Origin: Clostridiales bacterium
GTDB lineage: Bacteria; Bacillota; Clostridia; Saccharofermentanales; Saccharofermentanaceae
NCBI GenBank assembly: GCA_017551865.1
Contig: JAFZKB010000012.1
Span: 62,001 to 126,000 of the forward strand
DNA: 64,000 nt
Reading direction: 5' to 3'
The position numbers and the translations under genes were made by a program. The notes under the pieces are model-generated. The model worked only from the letters and a program-made list of their open reading frames with translations. It was not told where the DNA came from and searched no databases. How positions within the stretch are numbered: position 1 is the stretch's first letter; each line of letters begins with the position of its first letter. Positions 42,903 to 51,841 of this stretch are shown piece by piece.

Positions 42903-44005
42903 CAGTATCCGAATTCCTGTGCCCAGTAATATTTTCCGTTGCAGTAGTAGCAGGCTACACCCATCGTCTTGTATCCGCCGTCAAGGATATTCTTTCTATG
43001 ACCGTCAGAGGCCATCCATGCAGCGACCGCATCTTCCGGCGTGGACTGGCCTTTGGCGAGGTTCTCGCCATAGAGCAGTTTCTCATCTACCGTATACCAC
43101 TGTGATCCGTCCGGACGTTCGTGCGCCCATTTCACCACGGCTTCCGAAGCGCGGATCTTCGCGCACTTCGCAAGACTGTTGCTCCAGGAAAGAGGTGCCA
43201 GACCATTGGCAGCACGCTCGTTATTGACCAGTTCCAGGACCTTCTTGGCCATGCCGTCATCATAGGAACCGCTCGTATCCCCCATCGAAGAGGAAGACTT
43301 TGTTGTCTCCTTAGTTGTTTCTTTGGTAGTCTCTTTCGTTGTTTCCTGCGTCGTCTCGGAAGTGGTCTCTTCTGCCGTTTCCTTCGTAGTCTCGGGAGCT
43401 TCTGTCTCAGTTTCCTCCGACTTTCCGGCCGTGGTTTCTTCCGAAGAAGCCTTCGTGGATTCCGCCTTCGTTGTCGTATCTGCAGGTTCTTTCGTCTCTT
43501 CGGTCTGCTGGGTGGTTTCTTTTGTTGTCTCGGAAGATGTCTCCTTCTCACGGGTCGTCTCGGAAGTTGCAACTTCTGAAGAAGACTCTTCGGTGGCGGA
43601 GCTGGAATCGGAAGGTGCCAGACTGTCTGTCGCACTTGGGTCCGATGTCAGATCGGAATCAGATGCGGAAGAAGGATCATTAGTAAGGGAAGTATCACTG
43701 TCTGAAGACATATCGGGATCTTTTTCATCGGAAGAAGAGGAAGGATCGTCGGGATCGATTGAAGAAGCACCAAATGAAGAATCCGACTGGAACCCAAATG
43801 GCGTGCTCTCGCCATCGCCATTGGTCGCGGCGATGTTCTCAAACTCGGTCGTTTCCGTTTCCGGACGGTCCATAAACCATCTGGAAGTATCAAAAAGATC
43901 GCCCTGGATGTCCGACATGCCAACAACGCCCAGTACGAAAGCAGAAGCTATCGACAGAACTGTGACGTTCTTAGTGAGCACCTTAACGATCTGCTGAAGT
44001 TTCAT
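42902..44005 (-). CDS. Secreted CAP-domain (SCP/PR-1) protein with Ser/Thr/Glu linker
   Basis: A 367-residue protein. A signal peptide or anchor covers about 1-30 (LSIASAFVLGVVG). Residues 60-240 are almost only Ser, Thr, Glu, Asp, Lys and Pro, with many ETTKETTKE-like repeats that favour an extended wall-spanning stalk. The CAP domain (about 245-367) has VLELVNNERAANGLAPLSW, HERPDGSQWYTVDE, YGENLAKGQSTPEDAVAAWM, SDGHRKNIL and ACYYCNGKYYWAQEFGY at the end, with the His/Glu residues of the CAP cavity. Probably surface-exposed. GGGGG precedes the ATG. Confidence 0.88.
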   Translation of the reverse strand: MKLQQIVKVLTKNVTVLSIASAFVLGVVGMSDIQGDLFDTSRWFMDRPETETTEFENIAATNGDGESTPFGFQSDSSFGASSIDPDDPSSSSDEKDPDMSSDSDTSLTNDPSSASDSDLTSDPSATDSLAPSDSSSATEESSSEVATSETTREKETSSETTKETTQQTEETKEPADTTTKAESTKASSEETTAGKSEETETEAPETTKETAEETTSETTQETTKETTKETTKETTKSSSSMGDTSGSYDDGMAKKVLELVNNERAANGLAPLSWSNSLAKCAKIRASEAVVKWAHERPDGSQWYTVDEKLLYGENLAKGQSTPEDAVAAWMASDGHRKNILDGGYKTMGVACYYCNGKYYWAQEFGY

Positions 44006-44123
44006 CTATATGATCCCCCTGCCAACTTGGCTATCCCCTCAGTCAATTTTGCAGTTTACGGTTATAAATATAATAAACCTATGTGGCAGAAATCGCATCA
44101 CATTTTTACAATTCTGTGAATAC

Positions 44124-44158
44124 AGTAAAAAGAGCTGCCCCTTCCGAAAAAGGGGCAG
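44124..44158 (-). terminator. Rho-independent terminator of the prepilin gene
   Basis: CTGCCCCTT (44135-44143) pairs with AAGGGGCAG (44150-44158); on the minus strand the stem is followed by CTCTTTTTACT. About 100 bp past the stop. Confidence 0.85.
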
Positions 44159-44256
44159 TCTCCGATAAGGAATACTTATGAAAAACCATGATGTCATATC
44201 TTAAATGTCAGTCGTCTGTCCATCCTTATACACTTAGTTATCGTCCCTTCACGGGA

Positions 44257-44967
44257 TCACTTCATCTCGTAATACACGAGCTTGATCTTGCCGGGTTTAG
44301 ATACTCCGTCAAACTGTCCGCCGGCTCCATTGCTGGTAGCTCCGTTGGTCAGTGTCATGTACACGTAGTCACCGTCGATCTTTATATCTGCGTTGCCGGT
44401 CCAGGAATTGAAGTTCGTGGTGCCCGGTGCGTAGAAGATAAAATAGTTTGCCTGCGAGCCATCTGTCGTCCACTGGATCTGCGCGCCGCCGCTCCAGGAA
44501 TTCGTAACCTCAACGTTCGCGCCCGGAGCATTGTTCTTGCCCTTCGGGTTTCCCTTACCGCCGCTCGGAGGAGTGGCCGTCTCTGTCGGAGCCTGTGTCG
44601 TCGTTGTCGTCGCCTCCGTCGTCGTTGTCGTCGCTTCCGTCTCGGTTTCTGTCGGTGTCGGTGTCGGGTCCGGCGGCGGAGCCTCTGTCGGATCCGGATC
44701 CGGTTCCGGCGCATCTGTCGGATTTCCCGGATGCATCTGTGTATCTGTTGTCGGTCTGGGAAGCGTTCCTCTCGTGGTCATCAGATACCCTCTGATGATG
44801 TCCTCCTGTGCATCTAATGCTGCAGAATGTGCGTCAATATTCGCGCTTAAATCTCTTGCTCTCTGCGCGTAATTGGAAATTCCCGCCATGGAAAATCCTG
44901 CTAAGAAAACGATGATAGCAACAACTGCTATCATTTCCATTAATGTAAAACCCCTTCTGCTCTTCAT
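44257..44967 (-). CDS. Prepilin-like protein (type IV pilin / pseudopilin N-terminus)
   Basis: A 236-residue protein. The prepilin motif is RRGFTLMEMIAVVAIIVFLA at residues 4-23, with cleavage expected between G6 and F7 and the conserved Glu at position +5 replaced in register by M-E (FTLME). After the helix comes a Pro/Thr-rich linker (about 80-150, PEPDPDPTEAPPPDPT-like), then a beta-rich C-terminal domain with NYFIFYAPGTTNFNSWTGNAD. No pilus assembly gene lies near, so it is an orphan here. Weak GGGG-type site upstream. Confidence 0.82.
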   Translation of the reverse strand: MKSRRGFTLMEMIAVVAIIVFLAGFSMAGISNYAQRARDLSANIDAHSAALDAQEDIIRGYLMTTRGTLPRPTTDTQMHPGNPTDAPEPDPDPTEAPPPDPTPTPTETETEATTTTTEATTTTTQAPTETATPPSGGKGNPKGKNNAPGANVEVTNSWSGGAQIQWTTDGSQANYFIFYAPGTTNFNSWTGNADIKIDGDYVYMTLTNGATSNGAGGQFDGVSKPGKIKLVYYEMK

Positions 44968-45273
44968 CTGTATCCCCTCCTCAATGCTGTCCTCTTATCT
45001 CCTCGTCCTGGATGTCATTTCCTTGATGTCCGGTGTTTGTCTTTGTTTTATGGACTCATTCTAGCAATGAGAGGCGTTCAAATTCTATCGGATTTTGTCA
45101 CAATTCTGCCACAATTTGTATATTTTTTATTACGATTATTTAAACGGCGCGAAGGTTTTGTGCATGTTGTACATATTAGAAATCGCTTTCGCGCATTTCG
45201 TTTGTGTAAAAGCATATAGAATTGTGTCTAATTGTGAAACTTGCTTCACATTTTACAGAATTGGCAGGGATCT
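44968..45273. other. AT-rich intergenic region
   Basis: About 306 bp between the prepilin start and the cca stop. It is AT-rich with short runs such as TATTTTTTATTA, and must hold the prepilin promoter; only weak boxes are seen (TAGAAT at 45087-45082). I see no gene, repeat array or RNA. Confidence 0.5.
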
Positions 45274-46650
45274 TCACTCATTCCGGAACTCCTGCATATC
45301 CTTCCAAACCGCTCTGGCGCGGGCCTCCAGAGCCTCTTTCTCATTCGGCAGGATCCCGTCGATGATCTCATTAAGAAGCTGTTTCTTCACTTTCCCAATC
45401 GTCACTCCCGGCGCCACGCCCATGGCGAGCAGATCTTTTCCATTGATGGCCATAGCCGAATACGAGCAGCACTGTTTCTCCAGGATGACCTGATCGAGAA
45501 GTTTTTCGAATTCCGTCAGTTCCGGGAGACGGTAGGCACTTTGGGCGGAATGCGCCGCAATATCCGCTCGTTTTACTTCCAGCAGGAAGCGCACCTTCTC
45601 CTCTCCATACTGGGCCAGGCGGCGACGGACGCTCTTAAAAGAAGGCTCCAGCGGAACATCGTGTGTGCGTATCAGCGATACCACCGTCTCACGGGTATAG
45701 GTATCTACTTTAAGACGCTTTAGGATCTCATCCGTCATTGCCGCACTCACCTTCGGGTGTCCACGGAAATGACCAATCCCGTCCTCGCCCATCTCAAAGC
45801 ACGGCGGCTTGCCGACATCGTGAAACATTACAGCCGTGCGGAGGATGAGTTCCGGCGGAGTATGTGTCATGGCTACGAGCGTGTGCTCCCAGACATCGTA
45901 GATATGGTGGGGATTATGCTGCTGAAAGCCTCTCATCGGTACGATCTCCGGAAGGAATACGGAAAATACATCAAAATACTTCCGAAGGATCGTCGCACAG
46001 TATAGTCCGCAGATCGTACGTGAAAACTCTTTCCAGATCCGCTCGACCGAAAGCAGACGGAGCAGATCCTTTTGAAGGAAGATCTCACGCGACGTCTCTT
46101 CCTCGATCCGGAATCCGTGCTCGGCCGAAAAGCGCAAAGCCCGGAGTATCCGCAGCGCATCTTCTTCGAATCTTTCCTTCGGCACTCCGACCGTCCGGAG
46201 CAGCCGGTCATGCAGATCCTCAATACCGCCGACATAATCGATGACCGTTCCATCCGACCTCATCGCCAGCGCATTCATGGTAAAATCCCGGCGTTTCACA
46301 TCTTCCTGCAGGGAGCGGGTATACTGCACCTGATTGGGATGGCGGGCATCTCCATATTCCCCATCGACACGAAACGTCGTGACCTCAACTGCATCTTTAT
46401 CTATAACGACCGTAACGGTCCCGTGGGAGATCCCTGTAGGATGGCAGCACTCCTGTCCGAACACCTCCATCACTTCCGAAGGTGTCGCCGAAGTTGCCAC
46501 ATCGTAATCCAGAGGAGTTTCAGAAAGAAGGATGTCGCGCACAGCACCACCGACGACATAAGCTTCAAAGCCGTTTTCCGTGAGGCGCGAAAGAAGGGAA
46601 TCGACCGTTTCCGGCAGTTTATACTGAACTTTAATCTCCCTTGCTTCCAT
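45274..46650 (-). CDS. cca: CCA tRNA nucleotidyltransferase (with HD domain)
   Basis: A 458-residue class II enzyme that adds or repairs the CCA end of tRNA. Motifs: VVGGAVRDILLSETPLDYDVATSATP near 33, TFRVDGEYGDARHPN, KRRDFTMNALAM, RFEEDALRILRALRFSAEHGF, and a C-terminal HD domain (VWEHTLVAMTHTP and RTAVMFHDVGKP). The HD domain and its length match the long form common in Clostridia. The tRNA-Ala gene at 51684 already encodes CCA, so this enzyme may serve mainly for repair. 11 bp after the alcohol dehydrogenase gene. Confidence 0.93.
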   Translation of the reverse strand: MEAREIKVQYKLPETVDSLLSRLTENGFEAYVVGGAVRDILLSETPLDYDVATSATPSEVMEVFGQECCHPTGISHGTVTVVIDKDAVEVTTFRVDGEYGDARHPNQVQYTRSLQEDVKRRDFTMNALAMRSDGTVIDYVGGIEDLHDRLLRTVGVPKERFEEDALRILRALRFSAEHGFRIEEETSREIFLQKDLLRLLSVERIWKEFSRTICGLYCATILRKYFDVFSVFLPEIVPMRGFQQHNPHHIYDVWEHTLVAMTHTPPELILRTAVMFHDVGKPPCFEMGEDGIGHFRGHPKVSAAMTDEILKRLKVDTYTRETVVSLIRTHDVPLEPSFKSVRRRLAQYGEEKVRFLLEVKRADIAAHSAQSAYRLPELTEFEKLLDQVILEKQCCSYSAMAINGKDLLAMGVAPGVTIGKVKKQLLNEIIDGILPNEKEALEARARAVWKDMQEFRNE

Positions 46651-46661
46651 AATCTACCCGA

Positions 46662-47837
46662 TCAGTATCTCAGTTTCTTCAGTATGGCCTGCGCCTGCTT
46701 CACCGTCATTTTCTTCGGACAACTCCACTGGTAGGCGTCATTGAAAGCCTTGCGGATGATGTCTCCGAAATCATCCATCCGTAGGAAACTCAGTTCCGCC
46801 GGCAGATCGACTCTCCGGCACAGGCTCTTGAATCCGGCGATAAAAGCTCTGGCCGCGTCTTCTTCCGTAGCACGCGCGGAACAAAGGTGCGCCGCACGGG
46901 CCAGTGTCGCCAGGTCATCTTTGACTTCTTCAAACTCAAAGTCGAGTATCGCCGGAAGAAGCACTGCGCAGACGCGCCCGGGCGCGATATGGTATTTCTC
47001 CGAGATATATATGGCAAAGCTGTGCGTCAGACCGAAGCCGATACGGCGCGTCGCAACGCCCGAATAGTAAGGTGCCATCATGAACTGAAGACAGACATCA
47101 TTTCCGGCACCATGCTTATAGCAGTTTTCGAGATAGGAGAAAAAGATCGGTACGGCGATCTGGACATTGGCCTTATCCGCCGGAAATTCCTTGCTGGTCA
47201 GGCTGACATACGCTTCCACCGCGTGCGTCAGAGCCAGGATCGACGATGCCGCCATATTCTCCATCGGAAGTCTTAGGATCAGATCCGGATCCAGTACCAC
47301 CACCTGCGGGATCAGGTGTTCACTGTAAAACACGTTGATCTGCTGATCATTCTTGATCAATGCACAGGCAGAACTCTCAGCGCCGCTGCAGGTCGTAGCA
47401 ATCGCGAACAGCGGAAGTCCGGGGTTCGGGATCTGATTAACGCCCCTCATCTGGTAAAGACTTTTTCCGGGATTGGTTAGCCAGGCGGCGACCATCTTGC
47501 CGATGTCGATCACCGTGCCGCCGCCAAAAGCGACGACCGCTTCACAGTTATATGTCTGGCACTCTTCCGCACATTTTTCGATCGTGGCCGAGTCCGCCAT
47601 TTTTCCATCATGGGTCCATACGAAACAACGGGCACCGACAGTATGTAGATCTTCAATGAATTTATCGTAAAGTTTCAGTTTCTTCGTCTGTTTGCCGGAG
47701 ATAAGGAATATCCTCTTGAGGTTCTTTTCGACCAGATATTTCGCCAGAGATCCGAATGCACCTTCCTCCGCCATGAGTATCTGGCGTCGGTCATTCATCT
47801 TTTTCGTATAGTAGAAAAGCTCCTGCGATGATGCCAT
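46662..47837 (-). CDS. Iron-containing alcohol dehydrogenase
   Basis: A 391-residue group III dehydrogenase. NAD-binding loop: VVAFGGGTVIDIGKMVAAW (about 98-117). Metal ligands expected in the helical domain: ILALTHAVEAYVSL and GFGLTHSFAIYISEKYHIAPG. ATTCSGAESSACALI is the substrate-side motif. The protein resembles butanol dehydrogenase-type enzymes (BDH), but the substrate is not certain. GGAG precedes the ATG. Confidence 0.85.
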   Translation of the reverse strand: MASSQELFYYTKKMNDRRQILMAEEGAFGSLAKYLVEKNLKRIFLISGKQTKKLKLYDKFIEDLHTVGARCFVWTHDGKMADSATIEKCAEECQTYNCEAVVAFGGGTVIDIGKMVAAWLTNPGKSLYQMRGVNQIPNPGLPLFAIATTCSGAESSACALIKNDQQINVFYSEHLIPQVVVLDPDLILRLPMENMAASSILALTHAVEAYVSLTSKEFPADKANVQIAVPIFFSYLENCYKHGAGNDVCLQFMMAPYYSGVATRRIGFGLTHSFAIYISEKYHIAPGRVCAVLLPAILDFEFEEVKDDLATLARAAHLCSARATEEDAARAFIAGFKSLCRRVDLPAELSFLRMDDFGDIIRKAFNDAYQWSCPKKMTVKQAQAILKKLRY

Positions 47838-48027
47838 TGATCCTTATGCTCCTTTTATCCAGCCATTTCTCTTCTGTAAGTATAACATAGAAGAGAAGTT
47901 CACATAAATGAAACATTCCAGTAGGATTTCTGTACGATTCACAGGAGAGTGCTATGTTATGATTTTTATGGAGAAGCATTTATATAGACATTAGAGCAGC
48001 TTCAAAATGGGCAAGGAGAAGTGCACT

Positions 48028-50409
48028 ATGAAATTTACGGATGGGCTTTGGACAGTAAAAGAAGGTTATTCACTGAATTACCCGAAAGAGATCGCAGACA
48101 TTGATTATTCCGATTCGGGGATCACACTTTTCGCTCCTTACAAAGAGCAGGCAAAGAGCAGCGATTCCATCGGAAGCGGACTTTTGTCCGTGCATATCAG
48201 CGTCATCGGTGCGAATATGTTTTCCATAAAGATCACGAATCACAGAGGCAGCCGTGCGGCAAAAGCCGTGATCGAGCTGAACCGGTCGATCATTAAGCCG
48301 GTCAGCAGCGAGACAGAAACAGAGTACGTTTACTCTTCAAGTCTTCTCGAACTCCGCCTGAGCAAAGATGGCCAGTGGGGCATCTCCTTTTACTATTCCG
48401 GACGCTTCCTGACATCGACCGAACTCGGCGGCATGGCGCACATCACCGCACCGGACGGTATGACCTATATCCGCGAGCAGCTCACATTAAGCGAGAATGA
48501 ATATATCTACGGTCTGGGTGAGATCCCCGGAAGCATCGTACGAAACGGCGGTTCTTTTGACATATGGAACGAAGACGCCGGCATCCGCTACGGACGTTCC
48601 GCCAAGAGCGTGCCTTTCTTCATCTCCTCGAGAGGATACGGTGTTCTCGTAAACAGCACCGAATGCGTCTCTTACGAGATCGCTAACGACGCGACCACCT
48701 CTTCCGGACCTGAGGGCGTGACCGCCCGTACGCAGTTCTCCGTAGCCGGAGAGACGATGGAGTACATCCTCATCGGCGGTGCTTCCATGAAGCATGTATT
48801 AGATATCTATTCCGAAATGATCGGACGTCCTTCGATTCCGCCGGCCTGGTCCTTCGGCAGCTGGCTGGCCACTCCGCAGTTTGAAGAATACGACGAGGAC
48901 TCCATCCTCGATCTGGTCGAGCAGGCCAAAGGCATGGGCACTCCGCTTTCGGTGATCAACTTCGGACCTTTCTGGATGAAGGGCTTTGAATGGACCTCGT
49001 TCCTTTGGGATCAGAACCGGTTCCCGAATCCACACCACCTGATCAAGAAACTTCATGAGAACGGTGTCCGCGTATGTCTGTGGATCAGCCCGTATATCGC
49101 ACAGAAGTCTCCTCTTTTCCAGGAAGGCTACGACGGCAATTACTATGTGAACTATAACGACGGGGACGTCTTCCAGTCCGATGTCTATCAGCCCGGCGCC
49201 GCGCTTCTGGACTTTTCGAATCTGGTCGCTCGTGCCTGGTATCAGAAATATATCGATGATCTTATCCGGCTGGGCGTCGATTCTTTCCGTCTCGACTACG
49301 GAGCAGATGCTCCGGCAAAAGCACCGCAGTTTGGCGTTCGTGCCGCCTCTTCCGGCATCTCATATAAGAACGGATTCGAAGCGGAAAGCATGCACAATCT
49401 CTATGCTTATCTTTACGAAGAAGCCGTATACGAGATCCTGGAAAAACGCTTCGGCGAAAATGGCGCATGCATGCTCTCGCATTCCGCATTCGTCGGATCT
49501 CAGAAATTCTCCTATCAGATGCTGGATAACGAGGAACCTTCCTATGAGAGTATGGCATCGACACTGCGAAGCGGTCTTTCTCTCTCCATCAGCGGCTTCC
49601 CGTACTGGAGCCAGAACATTGGAGGACTCTCCGACGAATGTGCTCCGGATCTTTTCATACACTGGCATCAGTACTCCATGTTCGTTCCGAACGCCGTGCT
49701 TGGAGGTGTTGAAGGGTTCCGTGTACCGTGGCAGTATGGTCCGGAAGCACTTTCCGAGACACTTCTTTATGCGAAGATGAAGCTGGGACTTATGCCCTAC
49801 ATCTTCTCTTCCGCCGTGGAATCCAGTTCGCTGGGCATCCCGATGACACGTCCGATGATCCTCGAATTCCCGAATGACCAGAACGTGGCCGCGCTCGACC
49901 AGCAGTACATGTACGGTTCGAACCTTCTCGTCGCTCCGATCACTTCGGCCGACGGCATCGTCCGTTACTATGTACCGTCCGGTACATGGACCAATCTTCT
50001 GACCAGAGAGCGCATCAACGGACCGATCTGGAAAAATGAGCAGCACAACTACGACACCATGCCGATCCTGGCCCGTCCGGGAACGATCCTCGTGGCCGGT
50101 TCGACAGATGAAACGCCGATCTATAACTATATGGAAAACGTGACCATCACGCTCTTCGAACTTCCTGAGGGAAAAGAGATCAGCACGGATGTCTATTCCG
50201 CCGACCTGAAGAATATCGGTATCGTAAAGGCACAGAAAAAGGCAGGCAAGATCACTGTCGTAACGCAGGGATTCTACGGACAGACACGTCTCGTCCTCTC
50301 GGGCATCTTCCGCATCGGTTCCACAAGCGTAGGTATTCCGGAATTAAATGAATGGGGTACTATGGTCGTCTTCGAAGGAAACGAGATCGAAGTCGGCATT
50401 CTGGAGTGA
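48028..50409 (+). CDS. Glycoside hydrolase family 31 (alpha-xylosidase/alpha-glucosidase-like)
   Basis: A 793-residue GH31 protein. The catalytic nucleophile is probably Asp423 in FRLDYGADAP. The acid/base region is unusual: where typical GH31 has WGGD followed by ESM, this protein has QMLDNEEPSYESM (Asp near 500), and WSHDIGG reads WSQNIGG. N-terminal beta-sandwich, TIM barrel and C-terminal beta domains are all present in order. No signal peptide, so it is cytoplasmic. The ATG at 48028 has AAGGAG 9 bases upstream; the ORF opens at 48007. No sugar transporter lies beside it. The next gene ends base to base with it, tail to tail. Confidence 0.85.
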   Translation: MKFTDGLWTVKEGYSLNYPKEIADIDYSDSGITLFAPYKEQAKSSDSIGSGLLSVHISVIGANMFSIKITNHRGSRAAKAVIELNRSIIKPVSSETETEYVYSSSLLELRLSKDGQWGISFYYSGRFLTSTELGGMAHITAPDGMTYIREQLTLSENEYIYGLGEIPGSIVRNGGSFDIWNEDAGIRYGRSAKSVPFFISSRGYGVLVNSTECVSYEIANDATTSSGPEGVTARTQFSVAGETMEYILIGGASMKHVLDIYSEMIGRPSIPPAWSFGSWLATPQFEEYDEDSILDLVEQAKGMGTPLSVINFGPFWMKGFEWTSFLWDQNRFPNPHHLIKKLHENGVRVCLWISPYIAQKSPLFQEGYDGNYYVNYNDGDVFQSDVYQPGAALLDFSNLVARAWYQKYIDDLIRLGVDSFRLDYGADAPAKAPQFGVRAASSGISYKNGFEAESMHNLYAYLYEEAVYEILEKRFGENGACMLSHSAFVGSQKFSYQMLDNEEPSYESMASTLRSGLSLSISGFPYWSQNIGGLSDECAPDLFIHWHQYSMFVPNAVLGGVEGFRVPWQYGPEALSETLLYAKMKLGLMPYIFSSAVESSSLGIPMTRPMILEFPNDQNVAALDQQYMYGSNLLVAPITSADGIVRYYVPSGTWTNLLTRERINGPIWKNEQHNYDTMPILARPGTILVAGSTDETPIYNYMENVTITLFELPEGKEISTDVYSADLKNIGIVKAQKKAGKITVVTQGFYGQTRLVLSGIFRIGSTSVGIPELNEWGTMVVFEGNEIEVGILE

Positions 50410-51567
50410 TCAGTCGCGTCCGCGGATCTTTCCGATAATGATCACAGCAAAAACCGTAAACGCCACGATGAGAAGACCGGCGCCGATCAGCATGCGCGGT
50501 GTGATCTCTGAAAACGGACCTGCATTCTCCGGGACAGGCGTTAAAGTCGGCGTAGGTACCGGAGTGGGTGTCGGTGTCGGGGACGGTGTCGATGTCGGAG
50601 CAACTCCATGCTTGATATCGACCTTTGCCGATACGTTATTTCCCGAAATGATCGTGACCATAGAAGAAACGAGTTTCGTCTCCGCGTCTTCCGGGAATGA
50701 GATATAACAGTCTGAAAATGCGATGCTCTCGCCGGCGATCGCACAGCCCTGCGAGGTGACCATAGCGTCCGCATTGTCCAGCGTGATCTTCCCCTCCGGG
50801 CAGTACACGGCCGTGCTTTCCTGTTTTCTGCAATCCGCAGAAATCTGTGCTCCCGAAGAGATCGTGATCCCCTTCTTGGCGTAGATCGAGCTTTCGTCCG
50901 AGGAAATGGAAACGATTGACCCTGCACCTTCGATATAGACCTGACCTTCCAGCGCAGTAATGCCTTTCGTCTTGGAATCAATACTGACATCGCTGCCATT
51001 TCCGATCCTGACATCCCCGCCGATCGAGCCGACAGCTCCGCCGGATCCCTTGATCTCATCTTCGATTTGGATCGTCGTATCGGAGATCTCCACATTCCCG
51101 TCGGCCATGAGAAGATAGGCGGAATCCGTTACTTCCCCTTCTCCTCTCACAAACAATGTGCCTACATCTACCGTAAGATCTCCGTTTTTTGCATACACAG
51201 CACTGTGACAGGCATCCGTTTCCAGAAAAAGCGGGCCGTCCCCCTGAAGGATCAGAGAACCCTCCACCATAATGGCCGGAGAGGCTACCTGGGAGGTGAC
51301 TTTCGAACTTCCCTTAACCTCGACCACCACTTCGTCCTGTGTTCCCAGATCGATATACATACCGCTGTATCCATCCAGAGTAAGCGTGTGGGCGGAAGCA
51401 TCGTATGACCAGTTGTCGCCTTTGCAATTTCTTCCGGAAGAGAAGGTCTTCCCGTCCACGATGATCGATGTCGCATCAGAGGATGCGGCGAGAAGCTGCG
51501 GGCTGGCCGCACAGACCAGGATGGAAACGGCTCCAAGAAGCGATACCAGTGCTTTTCGAATCTTCAT
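50410..51567 (-). CDS. Secreted repeat protein, C-terminally membrane-anchored
   Basis: A 385-residue protein. Signal peptide: residues 1-28 (ALVSLLGAVSILVCAASP). The body (35-310) is a row of short beta strands in the style of GSLILQGDGPLFLETDACHSAVYAKNGDLTVDVG, as in right-handed beta-helix or carbohydrate-binding repeat proteins. A PTPSPTPTPTP linker is followed by a membrane segment at about 358-380 and RGRD at the end. It may bind polysaccharide on the cell surface. Its stop touches the stop of the GH31 gene. GGAG precedes the ATG. Confidence 0.75.
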   Translation of the reverse strand: MKIRKALVSLLGAVSILVCAASPQLLAASSDATSIIVDGKTFSSGRNCKGDNWSYDASAHTLTLDGYSGMYIDLGTQDEVVVEVKGSSKVTSQVASPAIMVEGSLILQGDGPLFLETDACHSAVYAKNGDLTVDVGTLFVRGEGEVTDSAYLLMADGNVEISDTTIQIEDEIKGSGGAVGSIGGDVRIGNGSDVSIDSKTKGITALEGQVYIEGAGSIVSISSDESSIYAKKGITISSGAQISADCRKQESTAVYCPEGKITLDNADAMVTSQGCAIAGESIAFSDCYISFPEDAETKLVSSMVTIISGNNVSAKVDIKHGVAPTSTPSPTPTPTPVPTPTLTPVPENAGPFSEITPRMLIGAGLLIVAFTVFAVIIIGKIRGRD

Positions 51568-51641
51568 GACAGACTCCTTCTCCCGAATTGGAACATTGAT
51601 TTCTAAAGCATACTATACCACACGCATCATGAAAATTCGCC

Positions 51642-51670
51642 TTGACATTTACGGGTGAACCCACGATAAT
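51642..51670 (+). promoter_or_regulatory. Sigma-A promoter of tRNA-Ala
   Basis: TTGACA (51642-51647) and GATAAT (51665-51670) with a 17-bp spacer. The start falls near 51677, seven bases before the tRNA. Confidence 0.88.
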
Positions 51671-51683
51671 AATGAAGTGATTC

Positions 51684-51759
51684 GGGGCATTAGCTCAGCT
51701 GGGAGAGCGCCAGGTTCGCAATCTGGAGGTCGTGAGTTCGATCCTCATATGCTCCACCA
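51684..51759 (+). tRNA. tRNA-Ala (anticodon CGC), CCA encoded
   Basis: A 76-base cloverleaf. Acceptor arms GGGGCAT and ATGCTCC pair with the G3-U70 wobble that marks alanine tRNA. D-arm TAGCTCAGCTGGGAGAGC is typical, the anticodon loop is TTCGCAA (anticodon CGC, reading GCG), and the T-arm carries GTTCGAT. CCA is encoded at 51757-51759. It has its own promoter and terminator. Confidence 0.95.
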
Positions 51760-51766
51760 AAAACAG

Positions 51767-51795
51767 AAAAAGGACGGCATCAGCCGTCCTTTTTC
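51767..51795. terminator. Bidirectional terminator after tRNA-Ala
   Basis: AAAGGACGGC and GCCGTCCTTT pair across an ATCA loop, with T-runs on the plus strand (CCTTTTTCC) and A-runs on the left that read as T-run on the minus strand. It can serve both tRNA-Ala and the gene at 51842. Confidence 0.9.
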
Positions 51796-51841
51796 CTTTC
51801 TTCAGAATCTTTCCTTTCCCGTCACATAAGAGTTTCCTCGG

